DNA of 64,000 bases from Pestalotiopsis fici W106-1 (Eukaryota; Ascomycota; Sordariomycetes; Amphisphaeriales; Sporocadaceae), in assembly GCF_000516985.1 (NCBI RefSeq), contig NW_006917091.1, positions 5,886,518 to 5,950,517 of the forward strand. Direction: 5' to 3'. Position 1 is the stretch's first letter, and each line of letters opens with the position of its first letter. The notes below the pieces were generated by a model. It worked only from the letters and a program-made list of their open reading frames with translations. It was not told the origin of the DNA and searched no databases. Shown one piece after another: positions 11,877 through 23,902 of the stretch. The translations under genes and the position numbers were made by a program.

Positions 11877-13510
11877 CTCGAAATTTGAGGCCAGTGAGGC
11901 TGGGTGGTCACCCATTCGACGAACATGGGAAACTCCAAAGTTCCATATTCGCCTTCCAGGGCAATAGTTGTCGATCTCTTGCCCTGGTGGATGCATCATG
12001 CATGCGCCAGCGGCGAGGTTCGCGTTCAAGCCCGCAGCCAACAACCACATCATGTCAAGCCGTCTAGTTTTTCATGTATATGCAGTCATACTTGTTTAGA
12101 CTTCAAACACTTTCTGTTGATTCCTACTCGTGTGGACTCTAATCCATTGGTCTATAGTCCTGTGCGTTTTACTTTAGCCTTTGTCATATGTTTATTGCCT
12201 CCAGCCCGTGAGGCATCAATAGCATACGGCCGTGGCTACTAGCCTGCATGATGGATGTATGTTGTTTCTCGTGACGCGGGATCAACAAAGTCTTTAATGG
12301 AGCAACATTAGTAACTCCTGGTCTTTGTGGGATTGGTCAAGCGGAAGTACCAAATGGTCATATTCTATGCCTTGAAGTTGATATCAATAGCAGTATACAG
12401 GCTCACTTGTCAAGTATTGAGACATGAAGCATCAGGTGAGCGTACAATTCAAATCCTTGGATTATTGTCAGCATGGTCGTGTAACCGATTACAAGTCAGT
12501 GAATTTGACGGTGGCGCATACTGAGCCCTAAACAGTAAACCGTCATGCTAAACATCGCCGATTGTCAACCGGTCTATATGTCAAATGTGATGACAGACGC
12601 CTCGTCTCTTCAAGATTTTATGATCTGACCAGTAGTGGAGCTTCAAAATCTGATTCTTACATTGCTTTTCTACCAAAGGGTGGGTCACCGACAGAGACGG
12701 TTTCACCAACCTTGCCTTGGACCACGGCAGCTAGGCCTCGGGATGTCTTACTCACCCTCTTTGTCCGCAATTACGTGACTCGCTCGCGTTGCCGGATCAT
12801 CGCAAATCCGGCATATATCCATATTAAACAACACGTTGCCAGCCGGGCCTTTGATCGATTCTACAGCAAAATTTTAGCAAAACTTTAGCAAAATGGCATT
12901 AAACAAAGTCGACGAGAGGTTATAGTATCATTTCAGCCGTCTATCACGACTGAAGAAGGACAAGTTGACCCTTGTCTCAGACGGTATAGGAGCTGGCTTC
13001 TAGACCATGACTAGACTCACCACGTGGCGGCTGACATTCTTGGTATGGATCCAAGGCCATGGTAGGTTATTAATTGTTTGTAATGCTACCAAATTACTGG
13101 AATCTATGTTCAGGCCTAGATTCAATATCTTAGATCCGAATCGATTGATTTACTTTGCTCCTTCACCATCTGCCGAAAGAGCGATATGTCAGTGGCTCGC
13201 ATTGGTTGGATGTCGCTCCAGCCTCAATTCTATCACTTCGCATCCCATTGGACAGAGCTGTGAGACATGCATCCACGGCTCCAGGCGCAACGACATTGCA
13301 GCAAAGCACTTTTGTTCCCTTTCTCGTTGGCCGCATTCAACACTATGCAAGTTCCTGCATACGGGGAGTCTGTCCGCTTCGTGTACTAGGACTACTCTTA
13401 CATGACCAATGTACATAATGTATGTCGGTGCGGACTGAGCCGCGCACTCCACGCGCCAAGGCCTTCGGTTTGAAGCCTGGAAACAGCCATCCATGCCTTG
13501 TCATACCCAC
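11877..13510. other. Intergenic, upstream of HsbA-like gene
   Basis: About 1.6 kb without a supported gene between the HsbA-like promoter and the 3' end of the carboxypeptidase gene. Scattered open frames of up to about 130 codons have no recognisable domain. Confidence 0.6.
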
Positions 13511-15296
13511 CTAAGCCGTATCGGTCGTAAAGGGGATGTTCTCAGTCAAAGAGTCAACCCTTCCGAGCAGATATTCCAATTGCCGATATGAGCCTGAGGG
13601 GTTGTATCGTGGGACCTGGTGGCCAGCACCAAAGACCTCGACGAAAGTGAGCCCGCGTTCCGTGATCACCTTTCCAGAATTCCCCTTTGGCGCCGTTGCA
13701 GCAATGGCACGGTTGGAGTGCGTCGGCACAAAGAAGTCCTCAGACGGCGGAGTCGAGAAACCCGTTTCTCCACCCCATTCCATACTTTGAAGTGCCAACA
13801 AAGTCCCATTCACAGTAACCTGCATATCTAAGGCGCCATGGACAATAACCGTCCGCTGACTCCGCTCGATCAGATCACCTAGCTTGCCTTTGACAGGCTG
13901 TTTGGCACTAATCGTTGTCCCATTGACTGAGACTCCCTTTTGGTTGCAAAGCACCCAGAATTTGGCAAGGGGCGCATGTAGCGCAAGTTTGACGTCTTCT
14001 CGGTTCAGGTATGGCTGTTTGAAATCGTAGGCACGCTTGTCGATCACGTCATACTCCTCCTCCTCATCATCATCTGAGAAGGTTGGTACAGTATACGTTG
14101 GGTATCCAAGAGCGCTTGCCAGTTTTGGACAGTAGTTTGAGATGTGAGTTTCGTCAAAGCAGGGGTTTATGCTGGTGAGGGCGGTGAGGACGTCTGCGGT
14201 GATATCTTCACATGCTCTCTCGACGCCATCGTAGTCGTATGTCTCGATCGATGGCAGATCAGTACTCGCGTTGGCGTTGCCAGGATACACAAGGTGGGTA
14301 CTTCGGTATTCATCAATTCCACAGGCGTCCGAGGCGTAGCGAATCTGGTCCAAGAACGTATCATTGAGGTGAAGGAATTCGTTCTGCTTGTCAACAAATT
14401 GGACTACATCAAAGTCCTGCTGTATTTGATGGTCGGCGATTAGGGTATCAATGAACATGGATCCTTGCAGATTGTAGTAGGTCGTATCATTGGCATCCAG
14501 CATAGCTGTCCCAATGTATGATAGGTATCGCCCAGCATAACTCTGGCCAGAAAGATAAACATCTGCACCTTGGAGTGAGAACGTGTCGATGAAATTCTTC
14601 CAGAAGCCGAGGAATTGGTCGGCAACGTCGTTTTGGTTTTCGACCGTCGGCGTGCCTGTAGAGTATCCGGTGTTGACCGGCTGGTCGATCCACATGACGT
14701 TTGTCAACTTTGACCAGGCCCATGGGTTGGAGACAGGCTCTGTAGGAGAAATTCCAATTAGCTGGGGATTGACTTGAGGATTTGGGCATGAGTTCTCAAC
14801 ATACCTAAGGTGCCATCTTGCCAGAGGAAGGGTCCATTCTCGTAGAACATTCCAATCTGACTCGAGCAGCCTGGACAATCATCAGTGAACGAGTTCAATC
14901 GACACAGAGGTAATGTGACCCACCTGGACCCCCATTGAAAAAGACAATAACTTCTTTGGATGCCTCGGGGTTTGTTGAAGGAACGAACCAGAACCACAGC
15001 TTGTTTTCGTCGTTGGGGTCAGAGGAAATGGGAAGCAATCCAGCGTATGACTCGCCAATGTCGAATGAGAATTCTGGTAAAGTTGCTCCGTCGACTGCGA
15101 ACTCTGTTTATCGTGTCAATCATAGGCCATCTTTATTTCATTAACAAAGTCTCTCACTCTGGGTATTGTTGTTTAGGAAGAGAGGAGGAGTCGCCGCCGA
15201 TCCACTCCAGGTCGTGTTGTCGCTGGCAGAGACAACAGCTGCTGCCGCAGCTGCCACCAGCACTGCAGCCTTCTGAAGAAGTCGTGATCGTATCAT
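13511..15296 (-). CDS. Secreted serine carboxypeptidase, peptidase family S10
   Basis: Four exons (15296-15158, 15103-14924, 14870-14805, 14739-13511) join to 537 residues, typical for S10. The N-terminus MIRSRLLQKAAVLVAAAAAA is a signal peptide. Family landmarks follow in order: VIVFFNGGPGCSS, ENGPFLW, NPWAWSKLTNVMWIDQPVNTGYS, the nucleophile motif GQSYAGRY, the aspartate segment VHGALDMQV, and the histidine segment VFGAGHQVPRYNP. The enzyme should remove C-terminal residues from peptides, extracellularly or in the vacuole. Several N-x-S/T sites suggest glycosylation. An acidic run followed by Lys-Arg (EEEEYDVIDKRAYDF) lies in the insertion region and could be cut by a Kex2-like protease. 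The third intron (65 bp) is needed to connect WQDGTL to EPVSNPW. Confidence 0.94.
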
Positions 15297-17052
15297 TGTT
15301 AGGGCTTGTTGTCTTGACTCATTAAAATGTCACTGAAGCCACAGGATTTGAAAGACACTAAGTACCGGTTCACTTGCATTCTAATACAAACACTTGCTAT
15401 CCGATGGTCAAATAATTGCCTCGAGTGTCTTTTTTCTTCCTGCTTCAATTCATATCTCACTTCGGCGGCATCGCAAATCGTCTTTCCTGATGAGGAGCCA
15501 AGCTCCTAGAAGATCGAAATTAAGATACCATTTCATGGCCATTGTAATCTTCAACTTTTTGGTGTCCTTCCTGATTGGGCGTTTCACCCACGGAGGCTTT
15601 GGTGGGGTTCGCGGTTGGACAGCTAAGCTTCGTCCTATAATTGATACCCCAGATCTTCGGCACTTGGCTAGGCCAAGCCTTGGGAAAGCCAAGTCATCTA
15701 TAGTCGACCGTTCTAGATGGACACAGAGCAGCGATTGATGTAGGTTCTGTGATAGCAGTGATACAGTTGACGTCGCTTTCTTGACTTTGCAGGTCCACGC
15801 GTACCTGCATGCAAATAGCATCAGATCGCCACAGGATGAGCAGTTTCCTTTTTCGACGGATTGGTTGGACGCCTACTATATGTCCATCTAACCGTGGCAA
15901 TTTGGGGTAAACCAGTACAATCCTGTCCCCCGGATCTACCCCGGATCCACCCGTCGCGGTCAGCAATCTTGAAAGGTGCAGTCGCTGCTTATCAATCTGG
16001 AGTTTAGAACAGGGCTCTGCAATATGTCCACTGCGTTGATAAGAGCCTATTGACTCAATCCCCAGGCCGATGCTTTGACAAAGACCCCACCCTCGGACGG
16101 CTTTTAGCGCCCTGACGCCTGACAAAAGCCTTATTGTCAGTTAGTAGGTGTGCTACAGCCTGCAGCACACGAAAAGTGCCCAACACGAGGGGGTAATTAT
16201 GCCGTAGCAAAAAAGCTGTACGTGGCGGAAGACTGATGTATTGGAAAGAAAATATAGGTGTGCCTCTACTTTGTAGGGGGAACACTACACAATAAGAAGG
16301 GGGGCTTTCCGCCCACGGAAGGCGTTGAGCTACCTTAGTAATAAGCATACGAAAAAAGCCCCACAGTATTAGCGTAAATAGGTAGGTACGTACTACCCAG
16401 GAATCTGATAGCCAGGAGCACGTAAAATACATAGCCTGCACCTACATTAATCATAATGTGTAGGTACCTAACTAGGAGGCAAGGAATGTAAATTGGCACA
16501 TCACATAATTGACACCCATATCAAACCAGTCTACACTCCAATAGGAGACATCATCTTGATTAGCAATATGTGATAATGGCGCGTTCGACATGCAGACGGG
16601 CGCAGCCCCGGCCACTCATCACCAAGATCGAGGTTACATTGGCATCGCTACGTGCCATCATCAACCAATAGTGCACTTGTTCGTGAACCGCGTTCAGCGA
16701 CTGGCTGAAGTACTGATCACGCTATTTCTTGCCCTGCAGATTGCGCCTCGACAATTTCCGACAGACCTACATTGTTCCCATGACCATTTTTCCTTCGGAA
16801 CTTTTCGACATTGGAAGTGTCAAAGGAAGGGATAAGCAGAGCACTTCTCAACACATATTCCAACAAGAAACCGAAGGAAATTATCCTTTTTTTTTTCGTT
16901 ATCATAGCTCGATTTTACCTCTAGACGGCACACTGCCGAGATTGGAGTTTAAGCAAGTGCATATCTGGCTTGATCTCCCGATCGCGTGAGCGTATGACAA
17001 TGGTGTGCCTGCCTGAACAAGCACTACTTTTCTACGTCCTTCGTTAGGGACT
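15297..17052. other. Divergent intergenic region, carboxypeptidase / NLR
   Basis: About 1.75 kb between the carboxypeptidase start (-) and the NLR start (+). No recognisable gene or RNA was seen. The part at 16.1-16.5 kb is rich in short GTAGGTACC-like motifs. Confidence 0.6.
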
Positions 17053-20000
17053 ATGCCGCATGTCAGTGAATTCACGATTGGATGGATCTGCGCCCTCTCT
17101 CAGGAACTTGTTGCTGCTCAAGAATTTCTTGACGAAGAATATGAATCACGAGAGGTTGGAGATTGTCCTTCGGACAACAATTCCTACTCTTTTGGGAGCA
17201 TCAATGGTCATAAGATCGTCATAGCAGTGCTGCCACAAAATCAGTATGGCCATGTCAACGCTGCAGTTGTCGCTAGAGACATGTCACGGAGCTTCAGTAA
17301 CCTGAGATTCGGCTTGATGGTAGGGGTTGGAGGTGGTGCGCCAAGTGCGGCCAACCAAATACGACTCGGTGATGTCGTAGTGAGCTCCATCCAATCTACG
17401 CACGGAGCTGTTTTCCAGTACGATTTTGGCAAGACGATTCAAGAAAAAAAGTTCACCCCCACCGGATATCTTAATCAACCACCACAAGTTCTACAGATTG
17501 CAGTGGCTAGCCTCTGCGCGAAGCACACGAGACATGGCAATGACATTCATGAAGCTGTCCAGAACGTCATTGCAAGAAACAAGAGACTGCAGAAAAATTA
17601 CAGCCGCCCAGACGTGGATACAGACAGGCTCTTCTTATCAGGTTTCGTTCACACAGCAGATGGAACCTGCTGTTCTGTTGCAACCAGCCAACGCCATCCA
17701 CGTTTGGTACCGCGCGACGCACGGAGTCTACGTGAAGATGATGTGGTTATTCACTACGGTCTCATCGCCTCTGCGAATCAGGTTCTCAAAGATGCCGTGA
17801 TACGAGATCGTCTAGCCACTGAGAAGAATGTATTGTGCTTCGAAATGGAGGCTGCTGGACTTATGAATCACTTCCCATGCCTTGTAATTCGTGGCATCTG
17901 CGATTACTCTGATACTCATAAGAATAAAGCTTGGCAAGGTTATGCGGCTATGACAGCCGCTGCATACGCGAAAAACCTGCTTGAGCTTATGGTGCCACAG
18001 CAGGTTGTCACGGAGAAGAAGTTGGGAGATGTTCTCGAAGAAAGTCTACAAAGCTGTCAGTCACTCGATGAAGTAGAGTAGGAACCAGTATTAATGATTA
18101 AGTAGTGAGCCATGGTCTAGAGGACATGAATACTAGACAAAAAGCCGAAGAACGAGCGAAACAGTTCCGCCAACTGATGAAATGGCTGGCACCACCCGAT
18201 CCGCTATACGACTTTGATAAAGCACGCAAATTACGCCGAGGAAGTACAGGAACGTGGTTATTGGAAGATCGTATGTTTCAATCCTGGAAGGAGAAAGCAA
18301 ATTCCTTTCTGTGGATCAACGGCAAAGTTGGTTCCGGCAAAACTATCCTGAGTTCTACTGTGATCGCTGAACTGAGATCACAAGAGTCTCATTCGCCCAG
18401 GGTTCTCTTCTACTTCTTCACATTCTCAGACGTGGCAAAACAATCTTTGGAGAGTGCGATTAAATCACTTATTTTTCAAGCATATGTTCAGATTGCTCAA
18501 ACTCGAGAACCACTCGATTTGCTCTACAGGCGACAAATGGATGGGGCACAAGCAGCAACTCTTGAGAGGCTTTGCGAAACTTTCAGCAATATGATTCAAC
18601 TTGCTGGCGAAGTATGGATCGTACTTGATGCCCTCGATGAGAGTACAACACTAGATGATCACCAAGGACAAGGAATACTTCCATGGATAAAGAAACTTCA
18701 TGAAGCGAGCCTCAACACCCATGTCCTTGTCACAAGCCGCCCAGAACCAAACATAAGGGCAAGCTTTTCAGAGCTTGATCCGGAGGGGCACACTATATAT
18801 CTTGACGATTCTCGAGTATCTTCCGACATAGACGACTATATCGATTCAACGATCAACGATCCTGGCTCTTTCAGGAAATGGGATCATGGTCCGAATACCT
18901 CAAGTACCAGTGTTAAAGCCTGTATGAAAGATGAGTTGAAGAAGAAAGCAGGTGGAATGTGAGTCATATGGCAGCACTTTAGTATTCAATACTAATAATA
19001 TGCAGGTTTAGATGGGTCTCATGTCAATTTGAAACACTGTCCATTTGCAGCGACCACGAGGAGGTTCGTCGCACACTCGAAGACCTTCCAGGTAACTTGC
19101 ATGACACATACTCTCGTATCTTAAAAAGAATTGATGATCAGTCGCGCTTGCGCCCGCGCTTCAAGAGCAAAGCGATCAGACTATTGCAATTCTTGATATT
19201 CTCGGAACGTCCACTTCTGATCGAAGAAGCTGTTGACGTACTGGCCACCGAAGTAGGAACCTCTGGTGGTTTCAATCCAGATGATCGAATGAAGGACCAA
19301 GAACAGATACTGGAATACTGCTCGGGGCTAGTAGTAAAGGTCCCCCAGGTTGATCCCAGCTTGTGGCTTAGCGAGGATATTCGAACAGACCATTTCATGC
19401 TACAACTTGCCCATGTTTCGGTAAAAGAATACCTAACATCTCAACAAATGGACAATCAGTTCCTTCAAAACTTCACCCCAGGAGTTTCCCAGAACTCTAT
19501 AGCAGAGACATGTCTTTCTTATCTGCTGGCATATAACCACAAACGGAGTCTGGAAATCGGCCAACACTCAGTCTCATTCATGGAACGCTCATTTCCATTC
19601 GCGGAGTACTGTAGAAGCCATTGGGCAAACCATCAAGCGAAAGCTGAAATGGAATCGGATGACGTACCGAGTTGCATTCTTGCGGCCAACTTTCTCTCTG
19701 GCCAAACATTATTTGAACTGAGTCAATCTGATTTTTGGTGGAAACTAGATATTACAGCGAGAGCGCTGTTATTCGCATCCGAAAAGGGCCTCTTCCACAC
19801 CATTGGGGAACTTTTACGGAGACCTTACTTTTCAGACCCAGCTGCATTGAGGTTCTTGTCTGACGATGCGCTCTGTAAAGCAGCAGATCATGGTCATACC
19901 AAAACAGTATCAGTCCTGCTCCAAAAGGTCAATGAGATGAATGCCCCGGCCATCAATCTCAATGATTCCCTGGTGAAAGCCTCGAAAAGAAATCATTGGG

Positions 20001-21276
20001 GCGTGACAAGCACTTTGATTGCCTACTCTGCCGGAGACACCAGAATCAGCAATGCCCTTGCTAATGCTCTGGTTGCAGTGTCCGGAGACGGTTACGTAGA
20101 ATTTGCGCAACGTTTACTCCAGCACGGAGCTAAGCCGACTGAAAGAGCTCTTACTGCTGCTTCGTCTTCCGGTCACATTCAAATTGTACAGTTGTTACTT
20201 AAGCACGGAGCTAACGTACCAAGCGAAGCAATTACTGCTGCTTCGCGTTCCGGTTATATCGATATTATAAGGCTTCTACTCGAANNNNNNNNNNNNNNNN
20301 NNNNNNNNNNNNNNNNNNNNNNNNNNNNNNNNNNNNNNNNNNNNNNNNNNNNNNNNNNNNNNNNNNNNNNNNNNNNNNNNNNNNGTACGGAGCTGATATA
20401 CAAAGCGAAGCACTTACTGCTGCTTCGGGTCGTGGTGATATCGATATTATGCGGCTTCTGCTCGAGCACGGAGCTGATATACAAAGCGAAGCACTTATTG
20501 CTGCTTCGGGTCGTGGTGATATCGATATCATGCGGCTTGTGCTCGAGCACGGAGCTGACGTACAAAGCGAAGCACTTGCTGCTGCTTCGGGTTTCGGTGA
20601 TATCGATATTGTGCGGTTTCTATTTGATTACGGAATGGCACAAAATAGCATTGGGCTCTTCGGTAATGCTCTTCAGGCAGCGATGAATAGCGACCGTCTC
20701 TGTGTTGTACGACTGCTTTTAGAGAAGGGGGCAATTATGGAAAAGCAGTCTACATACGAAAGTAACGTCCTTGAGATTGCTTGCGCCAGAGGCCACGATG
20801 ATATTGTGGAAATGTTGCTTGAAAGAGAACCCAGGCCGAATGAATCCAACATCAGCTATTATATCAATAATGTCTATAGCACACGAAATGGCGCAGCTGA
20901 GACTAAGCGCCAATTCGTCAAGGCATGCCAAATCTCTCGACCTTTGGACCGTGGAGAATATTATCGTCGAGCCCTCCGTGCAGCGCTTTCTTCAGGCCAC
21001 CAGAAGAGTTTTGCGTTAATCATGGACAGGATTATTGATGAGCCAAAAGGAGGCGAACTGTATACTGATACCCTTCGAGCCACCGTACGGAATGGTCCTG
21101 AAGATGTCTTGGGGAAACTGATGGAACAGCTACTTGCAAATCAGAGGCTCTACGACTTTGTCTTGCGCGACGCACGATCGAACAAATGGGAGAATGTTGT
21201 GAGGGAATTACACAGTGCACATGATCGGGAGGAAGGACGAGACAACGATATGGCAGGAGGTCGTGTGTATGCGTAG
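17053..21276 (+). CDS. PNP_UDP-NACHT-ankyrin NLR-like receptor (interrupted by gap)
   Basis: Residues 1 to about 320 form a purine-nucleoside-phosphorylase-like domain (FTIGWICALSQEL start, GVGGGAP, FEMEAAGLMN, RGICDYSDTHKN). A NACHT NTPase follows with Walker A GKVGSGKT (about 407-414) and Walker B VWIVLDALDES (about 504-514), then a helical linker and C-terminal ankyrin-type repeats. The first frame ends with TAG at 18079-18081. A 50-bp intron, 18073-18122, would join PNP to NACHT in phase; it is inferred from the common domain order. A clear 47-bp intron lies at 18959-19005. The gap 20285-20384 breaks the repeat region and the frame, so at least 1341 residues are visible. Fungal NLRs of this type are candidate non-self or heterokaryon-incompatibility sensors. 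In them the N-terminal domain is thought to act as effector and the repeats to bind the ligand. A two-gene reading remains possible. Confidence 0.85.
20110..20628 (+). repeat. Tandem 81-bp ankyrin-unit array
   Basis: In-frame units of 27 codons (81 bp) follow one another. Two visible units precede the gap (GAKPTERALTAASSSG..., GANVPSEAITAASRSG...) and three follow it (GADIQSEALTAASGRG..., GADIQSEALIAASGRG..., GADVQSEALAAASGFG...). The motif CAAAGCGAAGCACTT recurs at 20401, 20482 and 20563, exactly 81 bp apart. The units after the gap are nearly identical in DNA. At 27 residues they are shorter than the 33-residue ankyrin consensus and lack the usual turn before the first helix. Confidence 0.88.
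20285..20384. other. Assembly gap (100 N) inside the repeat array
   Basis: Exactly 100 N, a conventional placeholder. The codon before the gap is complete (GAA, Glu). The base after it is the last base of a codon before TAC GGA GCT. Both frame and repeat register would be restored by a real length of 81n-1, so 100 is not the true size. Confidence 0.95.
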
Positions 21277-22523
21277 GTGATAGTATACAGGGTGCTTTAC
21301 TATACTAGGTATCATTATAGAGTACTGCGGACCATTTTTCCTCGTACCAGCATCTGGATGACTGTCGTGTGTATCGCGAGGGTTGGCCCAATGTCTGTCT
21401 TAGTCTCTGTCCACCAAATGCATCACTTTTTGGTCCTTACTTCTAATTGTCTACAGCCCCTTTTCCTCATAGTAACGTGAATGGGACTGAATTTGAAGCA
21501 AGCTGCACATCTAATTCAAATGAGTTCCTTCGTTGGGCTGGAGCCGGCGCAGAACGAGCACAAGCGACACTCTATTCTTTGAGACACAACACTGTTTCAA
21601 TCCCATGAAACTCGGTACCGGTGGTGATAAAGAGATAGGAGGCTTGTTGTCGGTTCACTGTGCTAACTTTAGGGTCTCGCCTTGAACGAATTGCTTCAAG
21701 GTTGTAGATCTCTTGAATGTTTACGGACGACCGAGTCTGGCCTAGCATGTTCCGAGGAAAGAACGAGACTCCAGTGGTGCACCTGCTTCTTGATTTCCAG
21801 AAATACCAAAATGAAGAAGTTCAGCCAAAGAAGGAATGATTTCACCAACATTCATCGATTGGTTTCTTAGCTCAGTGGTTAAGACATTAATCTACTCTGT
21901 CCCGATGATTATTAGATGCACCCTTTCTTCTGAATACACATGACAGCAAAATTATCCCAAATATCAGCATGAGGGACGTTGACAGTATATTTTTCTTTTC
22001 TTTTTTCAAAAAAAGAAATCGCTTTTGCCTTGCCGCAAAGCGAATTTGACGTCCATTTTCGCATTGCGTATCTTGAACACTGGGACTATGTGTTGCAATG
22101 TCTTTTTGAATGCACAAAACGTGTATTTGCATCCAAGATCAGGAGCGAAGCCAAGTGAAGCTCTTACTGGGAGCGATCAAATGCACTGAATACTTGACGC
22201 ATTGTGTGTAAACCCATTGAATTCAAATACCTAGCCCCATTCTATCACTATCACAGGATAACTAATAACTGCTACCACCACGACCAAGACATTGATGTCC
22301 TACCACTTCCGGAAGATACTACCAATGCATCATCATGATATTGATGAGTAAAAGGCCCTGCGTTCCAAAATAAGACATCGGCATCATTATGGCCGGTACG
22401 TATAACTCAACTCGCGGTGTGAGAGCTATTGCCTCACATGCTGTGCACAACTTCCAACTAGAATAAATGTTTGAACTACGCAATCAACACTTTTGGAGCC
22501 GTCAATTCCAGGTAAGTTGGCCC
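21277..22523. other. Intergenic, convergent 3' ends, with tRNA-like A-box
   Basis: No gene is supported. At about 21860-21892 the sequence TTAGCTCAGTGGTTAAGAC closely matches a tRNA D-arm/A-box, but no matching T-arm (GGTTCRANTCC) was found within 100 bp, so a functional tRNA is not called. Confidence 0.5.
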
Positions 22524-23902
22524 TTAGCTGGCCATATTCTCCCCAAACCCGATCCGAACTCGAGGTGTCGATCGTCTGGGCTCTTCTTCTTCCGGTGCAC
22601 CGGTGCTTGCAGGCGTGGCATGTCGACTGCGTTTGACTACCTTTTCGCCGCTGCTCTCGTTGTTGTTGATAAGAGTAGCGGCTGGGTTGACACTGGCCAG
22701 ATTTATACCAAGGTCATCACTATTTGACCCGGAGCGGCTTGAGAACACTCCAGAGAAAGTTCGCGAACTGGGTGGCGAGCTGGAAGTGTTGGACTTGCAT
22801 GGGGCAGGCATGGGCTGATTGAGTAGAGAGCTCGTCAGCGTTGTCGCAAATCCCGAAGACACCAGACTACCACTTGCCCAGTCGATATCGGACAGAGACG
22901 TTGGGTCTCCTGCATTGGGGCGTCCACCATAAGGCGGATTCTGAAGGAACGCCTGGGTATTCGGCATTGAGCCCAAGAAGCTGATGCTGGCATTGTTCCT
23001 TGAGGCATGTGATACCTGAGTCGATCGTCTGCGCGGAGAGTGGACGTGAGAATCGCAGCCGTCAGCAGAAAACTCAGTCGGAACTGGCATGGTTGGATTC
23101 ATGGGTCCGCGTCGCCACATGGAAGGGTTGGGCCATGCAATACCCGAAGCCTCGAGAATATCTTCTTGAAGTTAGCTAGCTGCCACCGCCATCTTAGAAG
23201 GTGATCTCAAATAAGGGGTGTTGTACCGATGGGGGCATGCTGGAAAGAGAATGCGACGAGGTTCTTGACACGCTCAATAGGAATGGTGACTGAGTCGCGA
23301 GGGAACCCTTCACTGATGATAATCTTGATGCGGCCCATTTCATCGGCGGGACTCCAATAGTCCTGTCGCAACAGCTCGCTCCGGAACGACGGGAACTTGA
23401 GATTCTCTAGCTCGCCGTATCTATTGAAGTCGAAACCGAAACTGATGAGCTGGGGCCAAGCCGTGTCACGCTTGAAGGGCGCCGATCTGCATGCAGCAGC
23501 ATGTCAACAAGATTCATGCGGTGTGGTGGGCTTTTGGGGAACCTACGCAACCAAACGTCCATCGATGAAAATACGAGCTTCGAAAACGACAAGTTGGGCG
23601 TGGTTGTTGAAGTTGGTCTTGGTGAAGTTACTGGTCTGGAGTTCGCTCCAGGAGTGCAGTGAGATGCTGAAGGACTTTCCGCAGTCGAGTCCAGGTATGA
23701 AGCAAGTCATTGTGGGAAGGCCGTAGCTCCCATGGGTGTAAGCAAAATCTGGCTCGACATGTCAGCTTTGATGGGAGAAAGTTGTGTCTGTGACGGGACA
23801 CTGACCACTATCGTGTACTACATGGCACTGCGTCTTGAATTCCTTTATGGGGACCTTGGAGTCCTTGGGGAAGAGCAAGACATCCCAGTCTTCGTAACGC
23901 AT
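22524..23902 (-). CDS. Conserved fungal protein of unknown function
   Basis: Four exons (23902-23806, 23748-23547, 23486-23227, 23164-22524) join to 399 residues. The N-terminal ~215 residues (MRYEDWDVLLFP start, then KVPIKEFKTQC, LDCGKSFSISLHSW, FEARIFIDGRLVA, QDYWSPADEMGRIKIIISEGF, VKNLVAFSFQHAPI, GIAWPNPSMW) look like a globular domain that I associate with ascomycete-wide hypothetical proteins with no assigned role. The C-terminal half is Ser/Pro/Asn rich and probably disordered, with a short basic patch (VVKRSRH) that could be a nuclear signal. There is no signal peptide or membrane segment. Intron 3 must end in AAG (GCTAACTTCAAG) to keep frame. I cannot name a function. Start 23902 is the first ATG with the conserved N-terminus. 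Confidence 0.82.
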
